Source: Methanosarcina mazei S-6
GTDB taxonomy: Archaea > Halobacteriota > Methanosarcinia > Methanosarcinales > Methanosarcinaceae
Assembly (NCBI RefSeq): GCF_000970205.1
Contig: NZ_CP009512.1
Location: forward strand, 682,001-746,000
Length of the DNA: 64,000 bases
Direction of reading: 5' to 3'
Each line of letters begins with the position of its first letter. The stretch's first letter is position 1. The translations under genes and the position numbers were made by a program. A model generated the notes under the pieces. That model searched no databases. It worked only from the letters and a program-made list of their open reading frames with translations, and had not been told where the DNA came from. Below are positions 42,191 through 51,735 of this stretch, piece after piece.

Positions 42191-43624
42191 TCAGTCAAGG
42201 GTCAGGATCTTGAGCATATTCGTACCTCCGGGTTTTCCGGAAGCAGGGCCCTGGGTAAAAATCACGAGATCTTTACTTTTCGCAAATCCCAATTCTTTTG
42301 TTCTTTCCGTTGTCTCTTTTTCCCAGCTTTCAATAGATTCGTTTACGGCAACAGGATAAACCCCGTAAGACAGGGAAAGGAACCTGCAGGTCTTAGGAAC
42401 GCGGCTGAAAGCCAGAATCCAGGGGTCAGGATTAAAGCGCGAAATCCTGCGGGGAGTCGCTCCGCTCCTTGTCGGGGTAAGTACGGCTGCAACAGGCAGT
42501 TTCTGCAGGGCTTCATAAACCTGTAAGGTGATTACCTCATCCACTGACATCTCCCTGGCAGTTATGGATTTGATCATTGTGTCAAGCCCCCATTTAGTCC
42601 GGGAGCGCCAGTTTTCAGTGGTCTTTGCAATCTTTGCCATCATCTCGACAGCTTCCACGGGGTAGTTTCCGACTGCTGTTTCTTCCGAGAGCATAACAGC
42701 ATCCGTGCCGTCAAGGATAGCGTTTGCAACATCCGTGGCTTCGGCACGCGTGGGTCTTATATTATCTGTCATGGAAGCCAGCATATGGGTTGCAGTAATC
42801 ACAGGAATTCCAAGGAGTTTTGCCCTCTGGATAAGTTCTTTCTGGACTGAAGGGACTTCCTGGATAGGAATTTCAACTCCCAGGTCTCCCCTTGCAACCA
42901 TAAGGGCATCGGTCTCGTCAAGGATTTCTCTTATATTTTCTACAGCCTGCCTGCGTTCTATTTTTGATACTATATTTACCTGCTTTCCTCTGGAAGCGGC
43001 AAAATTTCTTACTTTTCGGATATCTTCTGCATTTTCTACAAAAGAGATGCTGAAAGTGTCAATGTCCTCTTCAAGGGCAAATTCCAGGATCCTGAAATCT
43101 TTTTCAGTCACAGCGTCAAGAAAGATCTTTGCCCCTGGAAGGTTCAGCCCTTTGTGCGAATAAAGCTCTCCTCCGATAAGGACTTCACAGAGAACGTCTT
43201 TTCCTGTAACCTCCTTGCAGAGGAGCTGTATGAACCCGTCACTGAGGTAGATAAGGCTCCCAGGGGTTACGCTTTCCGGAAGCTGTTTGTAACTGACAGG
43301 GATTCTCTCTTCGTTTCCCGGAGTGTCGTCAATTGTAAGGGTTATCGGGTTCCCTTTATGGAGCATAACAGGCTCTTTTTCGAGTTTGCCTATGCGTATT
43401 TTCGGGCCAGGCAGGTCTGCAAGGATTGCAATTGTCCTGCCAAGTTCATCTGCAACCTTACGGATAATTCGGACAACCCTTGAGTGGCTCTCAAAGTCTC
43501 CGTGAGAAAAATTTATCCTTGCCACGTTCATGCCCGCAAGCATAAGCTTCCTTATCATCTCTTCAGAAGAAGAGGCAGGTCCTATTGTACAGACGATCTT
43601 TGTTTTATGATCCGGGATTTCCAT
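42191..43624 (-). CDS. pyk: pyruvate kinase
   Basis: A 477-residue pyruvate kinase. Key segments: KIVCTIGPASSS at the N-terminus, MNVARINFSHG, ADLPGPKIRIG, a B domain, then DIDTFSISFVENAEDI, VSKIERRQAVENI, DALMVARGDLGVEIP and the cation/ADP region MLASMTDNIRPTRAEATDVANAILDGTDAVMLSEETAVG. It makes pyruvate and ATP from phosphoenolpyruvate. It is 104 nt downstream of an aldolase gene in the same direction, suggesting linked sugar metabolism. Confidence 0.96.
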   Translation of the reverse strand: MEIPDHKTKIVCTIGPASSSEEMIRKLMLAGMNVARINFSHGDFESHSRVVRIIRKVADELGRTIAILADLPGPKIRIGKLEKEPVMLHKGNPITLTIDDTPGNEERIPVSYKQLPESVTPGSLIYLSDGFIQLLCKEVTGKDVLCEVLIGGELYSHKGLNLPGAKIFLDAVTEKDFRILEFALEEDIDTFSISFVENAEDIRKVRNFAASRGKQVNIVSKIERRQAVENIREILDETDALMVARGDLGVEIPIQEVPSVQKELIQRAKLLGIPVITATHMLASMTDNIRPTRAEATDVANAILDGTDAVMLSEETAVGNYPVEAVEMMAKIAKTTENWRSRTKWGLDTMIKSITAREMSVDEVITLQVYEALQKLPVAAVLTPTRSGATPRRISRFNPDPWILAFSRVPKTCRFLSLSYGVYPVAVNESIESWEKETTERTKELGFAKSKDLVIFTQGPASGKPGGTNMLKILTLD

Positions 43625-43728
43625 GGTTATACAGCCTCAAATTTTTCTGGATTTATCCCTTTTTGAAAAATTTGGAATTTATTTCATGCGCTTTCAGAAA
43701 AATCCTGCCCAGGCCCTTCTGGTACAGT

Positions 43729-44652
43729 TTATTCTCCACTGTAAATCCTGAGGGCATCTTCAACGCTTGCATCTTCGACAGTTATGGCATAAACAGCATT
43801 GCACATGCGGACAGCTTCATCCAGGGGCTTCTGGTGGATATTTCTACCGGTTGCATTCCCCTGGGCTCCGGAGATGTGTATCTGGTCGTGGAGTTTTTTG
43901 AGGAAAGCTTCTGCTTCGTCGCTTGACCCTCCGGCGCAAACTACTTTCGTACGCCCGGCTGCTTTGACTGCTTCCTTGAAGATCTCGGCAGACTTTTCTC
44001 CTTCCTTCTTGGGATAATTAACCTTTACAAAGTCCGACCCAAGGCAGGCTCCTACTCCAGTTGCTCCTGCAATCAGGTGCGGGTCCTTTTCATCTTTTAC
44101 GGCAGCTCCACGCGGATAGATCCAGAGTACGGACAGCATCCCGTGCTGGTGGGCATCATAAACTACCTGGGCAGCCTGAACAAGCATCTCGGCTTCAAAT
44201 TCGCTCCCAAGGTAGATTGTATAGCCGACACCAAGGATGTTGAGCCCGCTGTTCTCCCTAAACTCGGCTACCTGGTCAATATCATACCAGAGGTTGCTGA
44301 AAGGGTCAGCCTGTTCGGTTTCAACCAGATTGGTCTTGGAGTTTACCTTTACAAGATAGGGAATATCCTTATAGTCCATGCCGTAGCGGGCAATAAGCCC
44401 TAGCTGGGTAGCGAAAACCCCTATTTTTGACTGAGCTGCAATCCTGAAAAGGTGTTCAGGGTCAGCGTCATCTTCAGGGACTTCCGGTCCAAAAAAGTCA
44501 TCGTTCAGGTGTTCTACTTTCTGGTCCCCTGCAAAAAGCATCAGCTTTCCGCTCTCTTTTGTTATTTCCATGTAGTTTTTTATGTAAGTTTCGCGCATTG
44601 CTTTCGGGACATCTAAAGGTACGGTTACGTCTTCTTTTTTAATTGGAGCCAT
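43729..44652 (-). CDS. class I fructose-bisphosphate aldolase-like protein
   Basis: A protein of about 307 residues of the archaeal DhnA/LsrF-type class I aldolase family. Visible are LFAGDQKVEHLND near the N-terminus, LWIYPRGAAVKDEKDPHLIAGATGVGACLGSDFVKVNYPK containing the likely Schiff-base Lys, and VVCAGGSSDEAEAF, typical phosphate-binding loops. Two candidate ATGs (44658, 44652); GAGG spacing favours the second. A role in glycolysis or gluconeogenesis is inferred from family and the pyk neighbour. Confidence 0.83.
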   Translation of the reverse strand: MAPIKKEDVTVPLDVPKAMRETYIKNYMEITKESGKLMLFAGDQKVEHLNDDFFGPEVPEDDADPEHLFRIAAQSKIGVFATQLGLIARYGMDYKDIPYLVKVNSKTNLVETEQADPFSNLWYDIDQVAEFRENSGLNILGVGYTIYLGSEFEAEMLVQAAQVVYDAHQHGMLSVLWIYPRGAAVKDEKDPHLIAGATGVGACLGSDFVKVNYPKKEGEKSAEIFKEAVKAAGRTKVVCAGGSSDEAEAFLKKLHDQIHISGAQGNATGRNIHQKPLDEAVRMCNAVYAITVEDASVEDALRIYSGE

Positions 44653-45122
44653 GTTCATAAACCTCAGTCTTATTAAATAGCAGTCAATAGGATGTAAGTA
44701 GTAGTGTCAGAACGGTTCAGTTAGAAGGTAGGTTCAGTTAGAGGGTAGATAGTAATATTGGAAGTAATTTATTTACTTTATTCTTCTCTACTATATTTAT
44801 TAATTCTTCCAGTTCGAAATTGAATATAATTTCAGGAGTTTTCCCCTGTTCAAAACTTCCTGATATCTCCCGAACCCTTGCTGCCAGTAAAAAACTATTC
44901 GATTCTCGATTATTAAGCGTTTCGGAAATTTAAACCCTCGTTCAATTGAGAGTGTAAAATAGCTACGAAATATAAATCGAAAATAGCAAGCAGAATATAA
45001 CTCAAAAATAGTAAACAGTTAATGGCTGAAGAAATGAAAATCAAAAATTGTAAGCAATATTATGAATCAAAAACTGAATATCCGGCAAACGAATAATTCT
45101 TACAAAAAAGCAGTGAATTTTA
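44653..45122 (-). other. intergenic between aldolase and tRNA genes
   Basis: AT-rich, with short direct repeats (ggttcagttaga twice at about 44716-44745) and A-rich stretches at 44940-45100. The aldolase promoter is probably near 44760-44820 (ctatatttattaatt). No ORF was supported. Confidence 0.5.
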
Positions 45123-45195
45123 CGCCGCTTGCAGGGCTCGAACCTACGACATTCTGGTTAACAGCCAGACACTCTACCAACTGAGTTAAAGCGGC
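45123..45195 (-). tRNA. tRNA-Asn (GTT)
   Basis: 73 nt folding into a standard cloverleaf. The acceptor stem is GCCGCTT/AAGCGGC with discriminator G. The anticodon loop CTGTTAAC carries GTT. TTCGAGC is the T-loop. CCA is not encoded. It is identical in sequence to the tRNA at 45465-45537. Confidence 0.96.
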
Positions 45196-45283
45196 TTTAT
45201 GATTGGAATGTTATTCCATTTTGATTTTTACCCTTAACCTTCTCATAAAAGAGATTCCTGGGATATAAATTTTATGGGTTTTA

Positions 45284-45358
45284 TGGGCCTGACCGGATTT
45301 GAACCGGTGACCGCTCGGTTATGAGCCGAGCGCTCTAACCTGACTGAGCTACAGGCCC
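45284..45358 (-). tRNA. tRNA with CAT anticodon (Ile2 or elongator Met)
   Basis: 75 nt. The acceptor stem is GGGCCTG/CAGGCCC with discriminator A. The anticodon stem is CTCGG/CCGAG with loop CTCATAA, so the anticodon is CAT. The GGGCC acceptor stem and A73 resemble archaeal tRNA-Ile2, whose C34 is modified to agmatidine; an elongator tRNA-Met cannot be ruled out. It lacks the three G-C pairs of an initiator. CCA is not encoded. Confidence 0.93.
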
Positions 45359-45464
45359 TCTTTGTTCTATGATGTTCAATAGTTTTAAGTACGCTTTAAT
45401 AATAAACTTTTTGTAAGTGTTTTTATTTTCTTAAAAAATCGCTGTAACCTGTGCAAAAGATTTA

Positions 45465-45537
45465 CGCCGCTTGCAGGGCTCGAACCTACGACATTCTGGT
45501 TAACAGCCAGACACTCTACCAACTGAGTTAAAGCGGC
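45465..45537 (-). tRNA. tRNA-Asn (GTT), second copy
   Basis: Identical over 73 nt to the tRNA-Asn at 45123-45195. First of three minus-strand tRNA genes spaced about 75-110 nt apart. A strong TATA box lies about 65-75 nt upstream. CCA is not encoded. Confidence 0.96.
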
Positions 45538-45600
45538 TTGCAGGATAGGGTTTATCAGTTATTGCTTACCCTGTCGCGAACATTCCTAAAGCGACAATTG

Positions 45601-45614
45601 TATTTATATATTTC
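45601..45614 (-). promoter_or_regulatory. TATA box of the tRNA-Asn gene
   Basis: On the minus strand gaaatatataaata, a near-consensus archaeal BRE/TATA. Transcription would start about 25 nt on, near 45577, giving a pre-tRNA leader of about 40 nt. Confidence 0.7.
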
Positions 45615-46041
45615 GCTTGAAACTCTTTCCACGGGCAGCTTTGTATCGTTAATACAGGGTTTTATAATATATTTCTTTATTATCCCCTCCAAAGCAACTT
45701 TTTAATTCACAATATCCTGCCCTTCCGGATCAACTTCATTAAATCTCATTAATATACAATTCTTAACCCTCAAACCATTACTTTTGTTCTGCTTTCCGGC
45801 TTCTTATCAATCCCCTGCGGCTGGTCTCCGGTTAAAAACCGATTTTACCTTATCTCCTCTAACTGATAACTGCCAGCAGATAATCACGCGGTTAGTATTT
45901 CCGGTAATGGATTTGATACCATTCAACTATCATTTTTTATTCGATTAAAATTTGGTCTGATACTTATTCAACTAACTCTGTTATTACACTGGCTCTTTTT
46001 TTCTATTTGTTTCTGCTCTTTTTATAATGGGGGTTTGATTA

Positions 46042-46326
46042 ATGGAATCCTTTTTCCTTCTAATTGCTTATAAAAATACCTATTTTCTGGCTAAAACTTA
46101 TATCCTTTCAAGAATAATATATTTGGTATTTGATGTAAAATTCGTACAGCGAGCGGACAGGTCCAATTTTAAGCAATATGCCTATCAGCTTAAAATGCCT
46201 TATCTGAGGCTTTGTCCGGGGGAATTCGATTCGTTTAAGCATGAAAGTCCAAAAAGGCTTTTAAATTGTTTATTAAAGGGTTTGATGCCATCGGTGTTCT
46301 CTGCACAGCTAGGTATTCTATATTAG
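46042..46326 (+). CDS. doubtful small ORF
   Basis: A 94-codon ORF (MESFFLLIAYKNTYFLAK) with gggggtttgatta directly before the ATG, a possible ribosome site. The protein has a hydrophobic start and basic middle without recognisable pattern. It may be chance, but the same gggggttt leader recurs before the zinc-ribbon gene at 46399. Confidence 0.25.
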   Translation: MESFFLLIAYKNTYFLAKTYILSRIIYLVFDVKFVQRADRSNFKQYAYQLKMPYLRLCPGEFDSFKHESPKRLLNCLLKGLMPSVFSAQLGILY

Positions 46327-46398
46327 GTCTTCAGGGCATGTTACGGGAGAATCCTGCTGTATTCGAGAACTTCTGGCTTACAATCCACAACTCTAAAA

Positions 46399-46563
46399 AT
46401 GAAAATTCAAGGGGGTTTATTAACGAAACATCTAAAAATATGTCCAAAATGTCATGCCAAGTTGAAAATAAGCGCTGACGGTAAGACCCAGTATTGCAGT
46501 ATCTGCAAGTACTGGACAAAAATAGGCACTGCAAGGCTCGATTCAATTATGATTTACGAATGA
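46399..46563 (+). CDS. small zinc-ribbon protein
   Basis: A 54-residue protein with two Cys pairs: ICPKCHAKLKI and YCSICKYWTKIG, a classical rubredoxin-like zinc ribbon. The first ATG (46399) has no ribosome site; AGGGGG stands 7 nt before an ACG (46423) that would give a shorter form starting T/M-K-H-L-K-I-C. The stop is followed after 9 nt by the next zinc-ribbon gene, so the two form an operon. Function unknown. Confidence 0.7.
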   Translation: MKIQGGLLTKHLKICPKCHAKLKISADGKTQYCSICKYWTKIGTARLDSIMIYE

Positions 46564-46572
46564 GGAGTTCCA

Positions 46573-46788
46573 ATGGAAATATCTGTTAGTCATAAATTTT
46601 GCAGTGAATGTGAGTCCAGGCTAAAACGCCAGGTAATAGGTTCTAACGTCTTCTACTACTGCCGGAATTGTGGGCGTGTGAGTTCGGAAGCATGTTTTGG
46701 GGGAGTTAACATGCTCCAGGTCCAGAAACCACTACCTTCCCACGAGGTATCTTCTACAGCGAGCCTTAAACTTTCTGAAGATGCCTGA
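46573..46788 (+). CDS. small zinc-ribbon protein
   Basis: A 71-residue protein. The N-terminal half is a zinc ribbon with KFCSECESRLK and YYCRNCGRVSS; the C-terminal half is polar. GAGG lies 6 nt before the ATG. It is the second of two zinc-ribbon genes. Role unknown; binding to nucleic acid or protein is typical of such domains. Confidence 0.72.
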   Translation: MEISVSHKFCSECESRLKRQVIGSNVFYYCRNCGRVSSEACFGGVNMLQVQKPLPSHEVSSTASLKLSEDA

Positions 46789-47041
46789 AAAGCTATAGTA
46801 GAATCCTAACCTGGAAAATAAATTAGTTAAAATTCCATAATCTGAAAAAATTACTTTTTTTAAACTGAGCCTGAAATGGCTTCTGATTTTTCCTTTTTTA
46901 ACCCTGATTTTTTTTGTTTTTATTCTTTTATCTGTGATTTCCTGTGTAGTGATTTCCTGTGTATTATGTAAGAAAAATTCAGCTGACTTCTATATAAAAA
47001 AATATAAATTTTGTAAAATTTATTTTTTAAGCAGTTTTTCT

Positions 47042-48091
47042 TCAGTGCCCAGCTTTAAGCAGTTTGCAGACATTTTCCACTTCTGTCCTGAACTGGTCCT
47101 GAGTAATACCGAAAAGCCCTGCAAGATACATGGCTCCGCCGGCACCAGCACCTTCTTTTATAGTTCCGGTCTCATACCTGTGAAGCCCTTTCATGCTGGA
47201 CTTGCCAAATCCGGGGTCTGCAACATAAACTACAGGTACGCCAAGAGTTGTGGTCAGCTGAATGAAATTTGCGGATTTGTCTTCCACAACATAGCGGGTA
47301 GTTGCAATTGCAATTTTTTCCGTATTTAAGCCCATGTGTTTAATGAGAGCATAAACAGCTGCCATTTGAGTTCCGCCGGCAAGGACAACGCTGGTATCAG
47401 TGTCCTGAAAACCCGCAACAAGCCCTGCAACTGCAGGCATCATGGGGTCTCCCATGCAGGCAATAGCTTTCATGGGGTCGTCTTTAAGGCAGCCAAATGT
47501 AAGGCCTGAAGCTTTCATCCCCTCTTCGACAACCTGTTTTTTAAGCTCAAGAGGGTTTTCATCTGCGCTACTGCTGACATTCCCATTATACCCGAGCGCC
47601 ATTAAAACTCCCATTGCCGTTGTTGTGCCTCCGGGAATGCTTTCCCCGATCACCACGTGGTCTGCCTGGTTTCTGAGCCGCTTTGCAAGGAGCTTCGCCC
47701 TTTCGTATATACCCTGCACATCCATTACTGCAACAGGCTCTCTTATGTCTTCTCCGGGATTTGCTTTCAGGTCGATGCACGGGACATCCGGAGTCACTAT
47801 TAAGCCCGAATTTATAAAATGGTAGGGAGCGTCCGTAAGCTTCAGCGCCGAACGGGTCATAATTGCAGGGGTAGGCGTGTCATAAGGAGGAGTCATGGGA
47901 AGCACCGGTACACTGATAATGTTTCCTGTTTCCATAAGTTCCGCATCCCCCGCAGGCGTGTAGTCTGTAAGTTCAGCTGTTTTTCCTGCTGCCGAGAGTT
48001 TTGGAATATGTGCTGTCTTCGTGCTGGAAAGTACGCACAAAAACATCGGTTTTTTAGGTTTTTCTGTTACTTCCGGTTCTATCCAGGCCAT
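47042..48091 (-). CDS. cobT: CobT-like nicotinate mononucleotide phosphoribosyltransferase (UPF0284)
   Basis: A 349-residue protein of the archaeal CobT-like family (TIGR00303 type). It is expected to act in lower-ligand activation for corrinoid synthesis, needed in large amounts by methanogens. Visible are [24 protein letters not shown] near 150-175, [20 protein letters not shown] near 245 and [15 protein letters not shown] near the C-terminus. It stands alone. The exact base used is not known. Confidence 0.78.
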   Translation of the reverse strand: MAWIEPEVTEKPKKPMFLCVLSSTKTAHIPKLSAAGKTAELTDYTPAGDAELMETGNIISVPVLPMTPPYDTPTPAIMTRSALKLTDAPYHFINSGLIVTPDVPCIDLKANPGEDIREPVAVMDVQGIYERAKLLAKRLRNQADHVVIGESIPGGTTTAMGVLMALGYNGNVSSSADENPLELKKQVVEEGMKASGLTFGCLKDDPMKAIACMGDPMMPAVAGLVAGFQDTDTSVVLAGGTQMAAVYALIKHMGLNTEKIAIATTRYVVEDKSANFIQLTTTLGVPVVYVADPGFGKSSMKGLHRYETGTIKEGAGAGGAMYLAGLFGITQDQFRTEVENVCKLLKAGH

Positions 48092-48620
48092 TCATATCTC
48101 CTCTATGAAATTTTGAAGATAAGTTTTTAGAAAATTTCAATATATTTTTTCCGGGATTCTGTACAGACCTTCAGATTCAATACTAAACATCGAGGTTAAT
48201 ACGAAACATCGAGGTAAATTGGTGTATATTTTCCCGGAGTCTAGTGAAGAATTCTTCTACTTAGTATTTAATATTTATCTGCGATCAATTATAATTTAAT
48301 TATATTCAACTTAATTTTACTTTATTTTGCCTCATTTCCGTGCTCAGAAGATTTGCATTCATGCAGCCTGTACTAAAGATCAATTGACTAAACGTGTAAA
48401 ACCGTTCCTAATGAATATATACGACATTGAAAATAGTCATAAGAACACAAAAAATTCCTGCTTTTATTCTCTAATCTGCTCCAATCCGCAGGTTCAGGTA
48501 GATCCTGACAGAATGAAAGCGGAAATAAAAAAAGCAGAAAACACCCGGAGGATGTTTTCTGGATACAGATCTTGGACTTTCCAGATTTTGCCCAGTGTCT
48601 TAGAAGAGCTTTTACAGGTC
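48092..48620 (-). other. intergenic between cobT and proS
   Basis: 529 nt between minus-strand genes. Near cobT is a direct repeat aaacatcgaggt at about 18-nt spacing (48186 and 48204). TATA-like aatataaattaa sequences lie at 48260-48310. The proS terminator hairpin is at 48524-48561. No gene found. Confidence 0.55.
48524..48561 (-). terminator. hairpin plus T-run after proS
   Basis: A perfect 9-bp inverted repeat CAGAAAACA / TGTTTTCTG (48535-48561) with a 9-nt loop, followed in the gene direction by CTTTTTTTATTT. Sixty nt past the proS stop. Intrinsic-type terminator candidate. Confidence 0.7.
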
Positions 48621-50063
48621 TTAATAGGTCCTTGCAACGTAAACGCGAGTTTCGGTTTCCTCTCCGCAGGCAGGGCATTTTTCTTTTCCTTTACTTCTCG
48701 GGGTCAGGGGAATTCCCAGGATTCCTGCTCCTATATGGTCTTCCATTGCAAGCCCGCATTCCCTCTTGCCGCACCAGGGGATTGTTGCAACTCCTTCCTG
48801 GATCTTTTCTTTTACCTCGTCAAGATCGACACAGTCAAATATGCGGCTTTCAAGTTCAGACCCGGCTTTCTCGTAAAGGCTTTTCTGGATTGCTTCAAAC
48901 TTCAGGCGAACCCCGGCTTCTATCTCGAGCAGAGTTATCTGGTCCTTTTCTCCCGTGTCTCTCCTGACTGCAACCGCAACATTATTTTGCAGGTCACGAG
49001 GTCCAATTTCAAGCCTGAGAGGGACTCCTTTCATTTCCCATTTGTAATATTTCGCTCCCGGGCGCAGGTCACTTGCATCGACCTCTACTCTGATCCCTGC
49101 TTTCTTCAGGCGTTCCTGAACATCTTTGCAGGCTGCGAAAACCTCTTCTGCTCCTTTCTTGAAGATGATGGGGATAATGACTACCTGGACAGGTGCTATT
49201 TCCGGGGGAAGGACGAGCCCCTTGTCGTCTCCATGAATGGAGATTGTGGCTGCAATAGACCTCTCTGAAATCCCGTAACAGGTCTGGTGGGCATAGCGCT
49301 GTTCGCCGTCAGGAGCCTCGTATTTTATATCAAAGGTCTTTGCAAAGTTGTCGCCCAGGTGGTGGACAGTCCCTATCTGAAGGGTCTTCCCGTCAGGCAT
49401 AACAGCATCAAGAGCATCGGTATAGTCCGCTCCAGGGAACTTGTCCCAGTCAGGTCTCCTTGAACGAAGCACAGGGACTGCCAGCCTGCGGTATATCTCA
49501 GTGTAAAGCCCGATAGCTTCCTTTACCTGGGCTTCTGCATCTTCCCAGGTGGCATGTACGGTGTGGGCTTCTTTGAAGGAAGTGATCTCCCTGAGCCTGA
49601 TAAGAGGCCGGGTATGCTTTGTCTCATAGCGGAAGGTGTTAACTATCTGATATAGCTTCAGCGGGAAGTCAGCGTGCGATCTGACCCATTTTTTATACAT
49701 CGGATATATGGCAGTCTCACTTGTTGGGCGGAGAGCCAGTGGTATGTCAAGAGGGTCTTTTCCTCCGTGTGTGACCCAGTAAACTTCGTTCTCAAAGCCT
49801 TTGATGTGCTCGGCTTCCTTCATGAACTCGTTTTCGGGGATAAGTAGAGGAAAAAGTGTTTCCTGATGTCCACTGTTGTCAAGGATTTCCCTTATGATAC
49901 TGTAGGTATTCCTCCTGATGGCAAAGCCGAACGGGTACCATACGTAAAGCCCTTTTACAGGATAGCGGACGTCCATTATTTCTGCCATCCACAGGAGTTC
50001 ATTGTACCAGTCGCTGAATGCCTCTTTTGGAGGAAGTGCTGCTTCTTTTTCGCTTTCTGCCAT
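48621..50063 (-). CDS. proS: prolyl-tRNA synthetase (archaeal/eukaryal type)
   Basis: A 480-residue class II synthetase without the bacterial insertion domain. Motif 2 is [28 protein letters not shown], motif 3 region [22 protein letters not shown], and there is a C-terminal zinc-type domain ending [18 protein letters not shown] with Cys at CGKREC and CPAC, as in archaeal ProS. It charges tRNA-Pro. Long intergenic regions on both sides. Confidence 0.97.
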   Translation of the reverse strand: MAESEKEAALPPKEAFSDWYNELLWMAEIMDVRYPVKGLYVWYPFGFAIRRNTYSIIREILDNSGHQETLFPLLIPENEFMKEAEHIKGFENEVYWVTHGGKDPLDIPLALRPTSETAIYPMYKKWVRSHADFPLKLYQIVNTFRYETKHTRPLIRLREITSFKEAHTVHATWEDAEAQVKEAIGLYTEIYRRLAVPVLRSRRPDWDKFPGADYTDALDAVMPDGKTLQIGTVHHLGDNFAKTFDIKYEAPDGEQRYAHQTCYGISERSIAATISIHGDDKGLVLPPEIAPVQVVIIPIIFKKGAEEVFAACKDVQERLKKAGIRVEVDASDLRPGAKYYKWEMKGVPLRLEIGPRDLQNNVAVAVRRDTGEKDQITLLEIEAGVRLKFEAIQKSLYEKAGSELESRIFDCVDLDEVKEKIQEGVATIPWCGKRECGLAMEDHIGAGILGIPLTPRSKGKEKCPACGEETETRVYVARTY

Positions 50064-50539
50064 ACCTTCACCATATTATTGTGATTTCAGTTAGTTCTTA
50101 TGATAAACCGAATTATGAAGTGTTTTAATCAAGTATGCTACTATGAAGTGCTTCAATCAAGTATTCTACTATGAAGTTTTTTATCAAGTATGCTGCTGTC
50201 TATTATCTTATAATGAGACGTCTTATAATGAGGCGCTGGTGAATATAATCGCATTTTATTATTTAATATATCTGGGTTGGAGGCTGCAGGTTTTGCAGGA
50301 GGTGGTACTATTAATTCCCAGAAATCCGGCACTTCCCTTTCAATCAGTTGCCTGAACCTGAAATCCTTTTGAAGGGTTTTCAGGGTTTTACACATCTGGT
50401 GTACTCGCAGCGCCCGGTTTCAACAGGAAGCCTGTACAGCCCCTGGCATGCTTGCATTTATGAGGCAAAAGTAAATAACTATAATGGGGGGTTTGCCCCC
50501 TGAATCTTGGCCGGGCTGTTAAAAAATCGGAAAAAAGAA
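50064..50539. other. intergenic upstream of proS
   Basis: 476 nt. Next to proS is a set of short direct repeats (atcaagtatgctactatgaagt and variants, three partial copies at about 50130-50195; cttataatgag twice). An 80-codon minus-strand ORF at 50153-50395 is not supported. Terminator signals for the ZPR1 gene (ttttttccgattttttaaca) are at 50515-50537. Confidence 0.5.
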
Positions 50540-51184
50540 TTAATCTCCTCCGAGGGGCTTGACATTGTCCGAAATATCATGCGCAAGTTCGGATTTGTCA
50601 ACATCGAAAACTATCATACCGGTATTCAGCTTCTCTGCTTCTTCTTTTGAGAGTTTGGAAGCTACAGCCTTTTTAGAAATTATTGCGCTGTTCCCGAGAG
50701 GGTCTTCAATGATGACCGTGATTGCCCTCCTGCCTTCAATCACTTCATTGAGCATGCACAGGAGTTCCTGGCTGCGGGCAAATTTTTCTTCATCTTCCCG
50801 TACCCATCTGCTCGCTGTCATAAGGACGTTCTGAACCCTCTGAAGCACACCCTCAATATTCGTTATATAAGAATCAGAAACCGTGCCTGGCTCGACAACT
50901 ATTCCCATCTCAGGGATTCGGATCGTTCCTGAGGTTGAACGGATGACTCTTGCATCGAGGTCTTCAGGGCTCTCAACTGACAGCTCATAACGCATGGGCT
51001 CTTTGCTGGAGAGGATCATAGTGTCTGCAAAGCGAAAACTGCAGGGGCATTTTGCACTTACGTACATGATCTCCCCGAAATACGGAATATTATCTCTCTG
51101 CCATGTCATTATAAGCTCTTTCTGACACAGGGGGCAGGAGATCCTGGTCTCAAAGCTTTCATCCTTAAAACATTTATGACTCAA
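50540..51184 (-). CDS. ZPR1-type zinc finger protein
   Basis: A 214-residue protein with one ZPR1 zinc finger: ISCPLCQKELIM and AKCPCSFRFAD supply C-x2-C...C-x-C, followed by the beta-helical hairpin domain (SGTIRIPEMGIVVEPGTVSDSYITNIEGVLQRV). Eukaryal ZPR1 binds elongation factor 1A, and archaeal forms may do the same. The start is TTG overlapping the sepF stop (TTGA), with GGTGG upstream. Co-transcribed with sepF. Confidence 0.87.
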   Translation of the reverse strand: MSHKCFKDESFETRISCPLCQKELIMTWQRDNIPYFGEIMYVSAKCPCSFRFADTMILSSKEPMRYELSVESPEDLDARVIRSTSGTIRIPEMGIVVEPGTVSDSYITNIEGVLQRVQNVLMTASRWVREDEEKFARSQELLCMLNEVIEGRRAITVIIEDPLGNSAIISKKAVASKLSKEEAEKLNTGMIVFDVDKSELAHDISDNVKPLGGD

Positions 51185-51561
51185 TATTTTCCACCAATGA
51201 TCTTTGATCTGTCGATTTTAATGCCGGTAGGAGTTACGATTACGGTGTTTCCTTTAACACCTGCGATATCTCCGTGGACATCAACAACAACGTCTTTAAG
51301 CTCCTTTAAAACCCTGTCCCTCAGAAGGTCATCGCCTTTTATGTTTGAGATGTCAACCATGAGAATATTACCATTATAAACTTCCTGCTTAAGTGCAGAT
51401 ACCTGGTTAATGCTTGAGATTTCTGCAATTTTTACGTAAGTTTCTGCCGGTTCTTCCTCCAGAACCTCTTCATATTTGCTGAGATCGATTTCAGTATAGT
51501 CTTCGGCACTGGTCGAACTCTTTACATTGCCGCCAAGGATTTTGTCTATAAGTTTTGCCAT
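51181..51561 (-). CDS. sepF: cell division protein SepF
   Basis: A 126-residue SepF. The N-terminal MAKLIDKILGG is an amphipathic membrane-binding helix, followed by an acidic linker and the SepF core domain (VSALKQEVYNGNILMVDISNI and VVVDVHGDIAGVKGNTVIVTPTGIKI). It anchors FtsZ to the membrane in archaea. The ftsZ gene is at the other end of this window. It is the first gene of a pair with ZPR1. Confidence 0.92.
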   Translation of the reverse strand: MAKLIDKILGGNVKSSTSAEDYTEIDLSKYEEVLEEEPAETYVKIAEISSINQVSALKQEVYNGNILMVDISNIKGDDLLRDRVLKELKDVVVDVHGDIAGVKGNTVIVTPTGIKIDRSKIIGGKY

Positions 51562-51735
51562 CTACGCACGCCTTTTGTATTTTTTTAAATTTAGATAGTA
51601 TCTGTCCTATATTGGGATCTATATTAATTAATTTTGCTATTATAAAGCTACACTGGTTCCCGACCTGTATTCGAAGATTCTTTCAGTTTTATGAAGAAGG
51701 ATTTTTTCCAGGGGGAATGCTTTTTTCTGGCACTC

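Larger units (their letters stand above)
45538..46398. other. long intergenic region upstream of tRNA genes
   Basis: 860 nt. It holds the tRNA promoter (45601-45614) and a doubtful ORF at 46042-46326. The stretch 45640-46020 is AT-rich without recognised structure. Confidence 0.5.

Noticed and set aside
50153-50395. 80-codon minus-strand ORF upstream of proS
   Set aside because: It runs through short direct repeats and shows no protein-like pattern or ribosome site.
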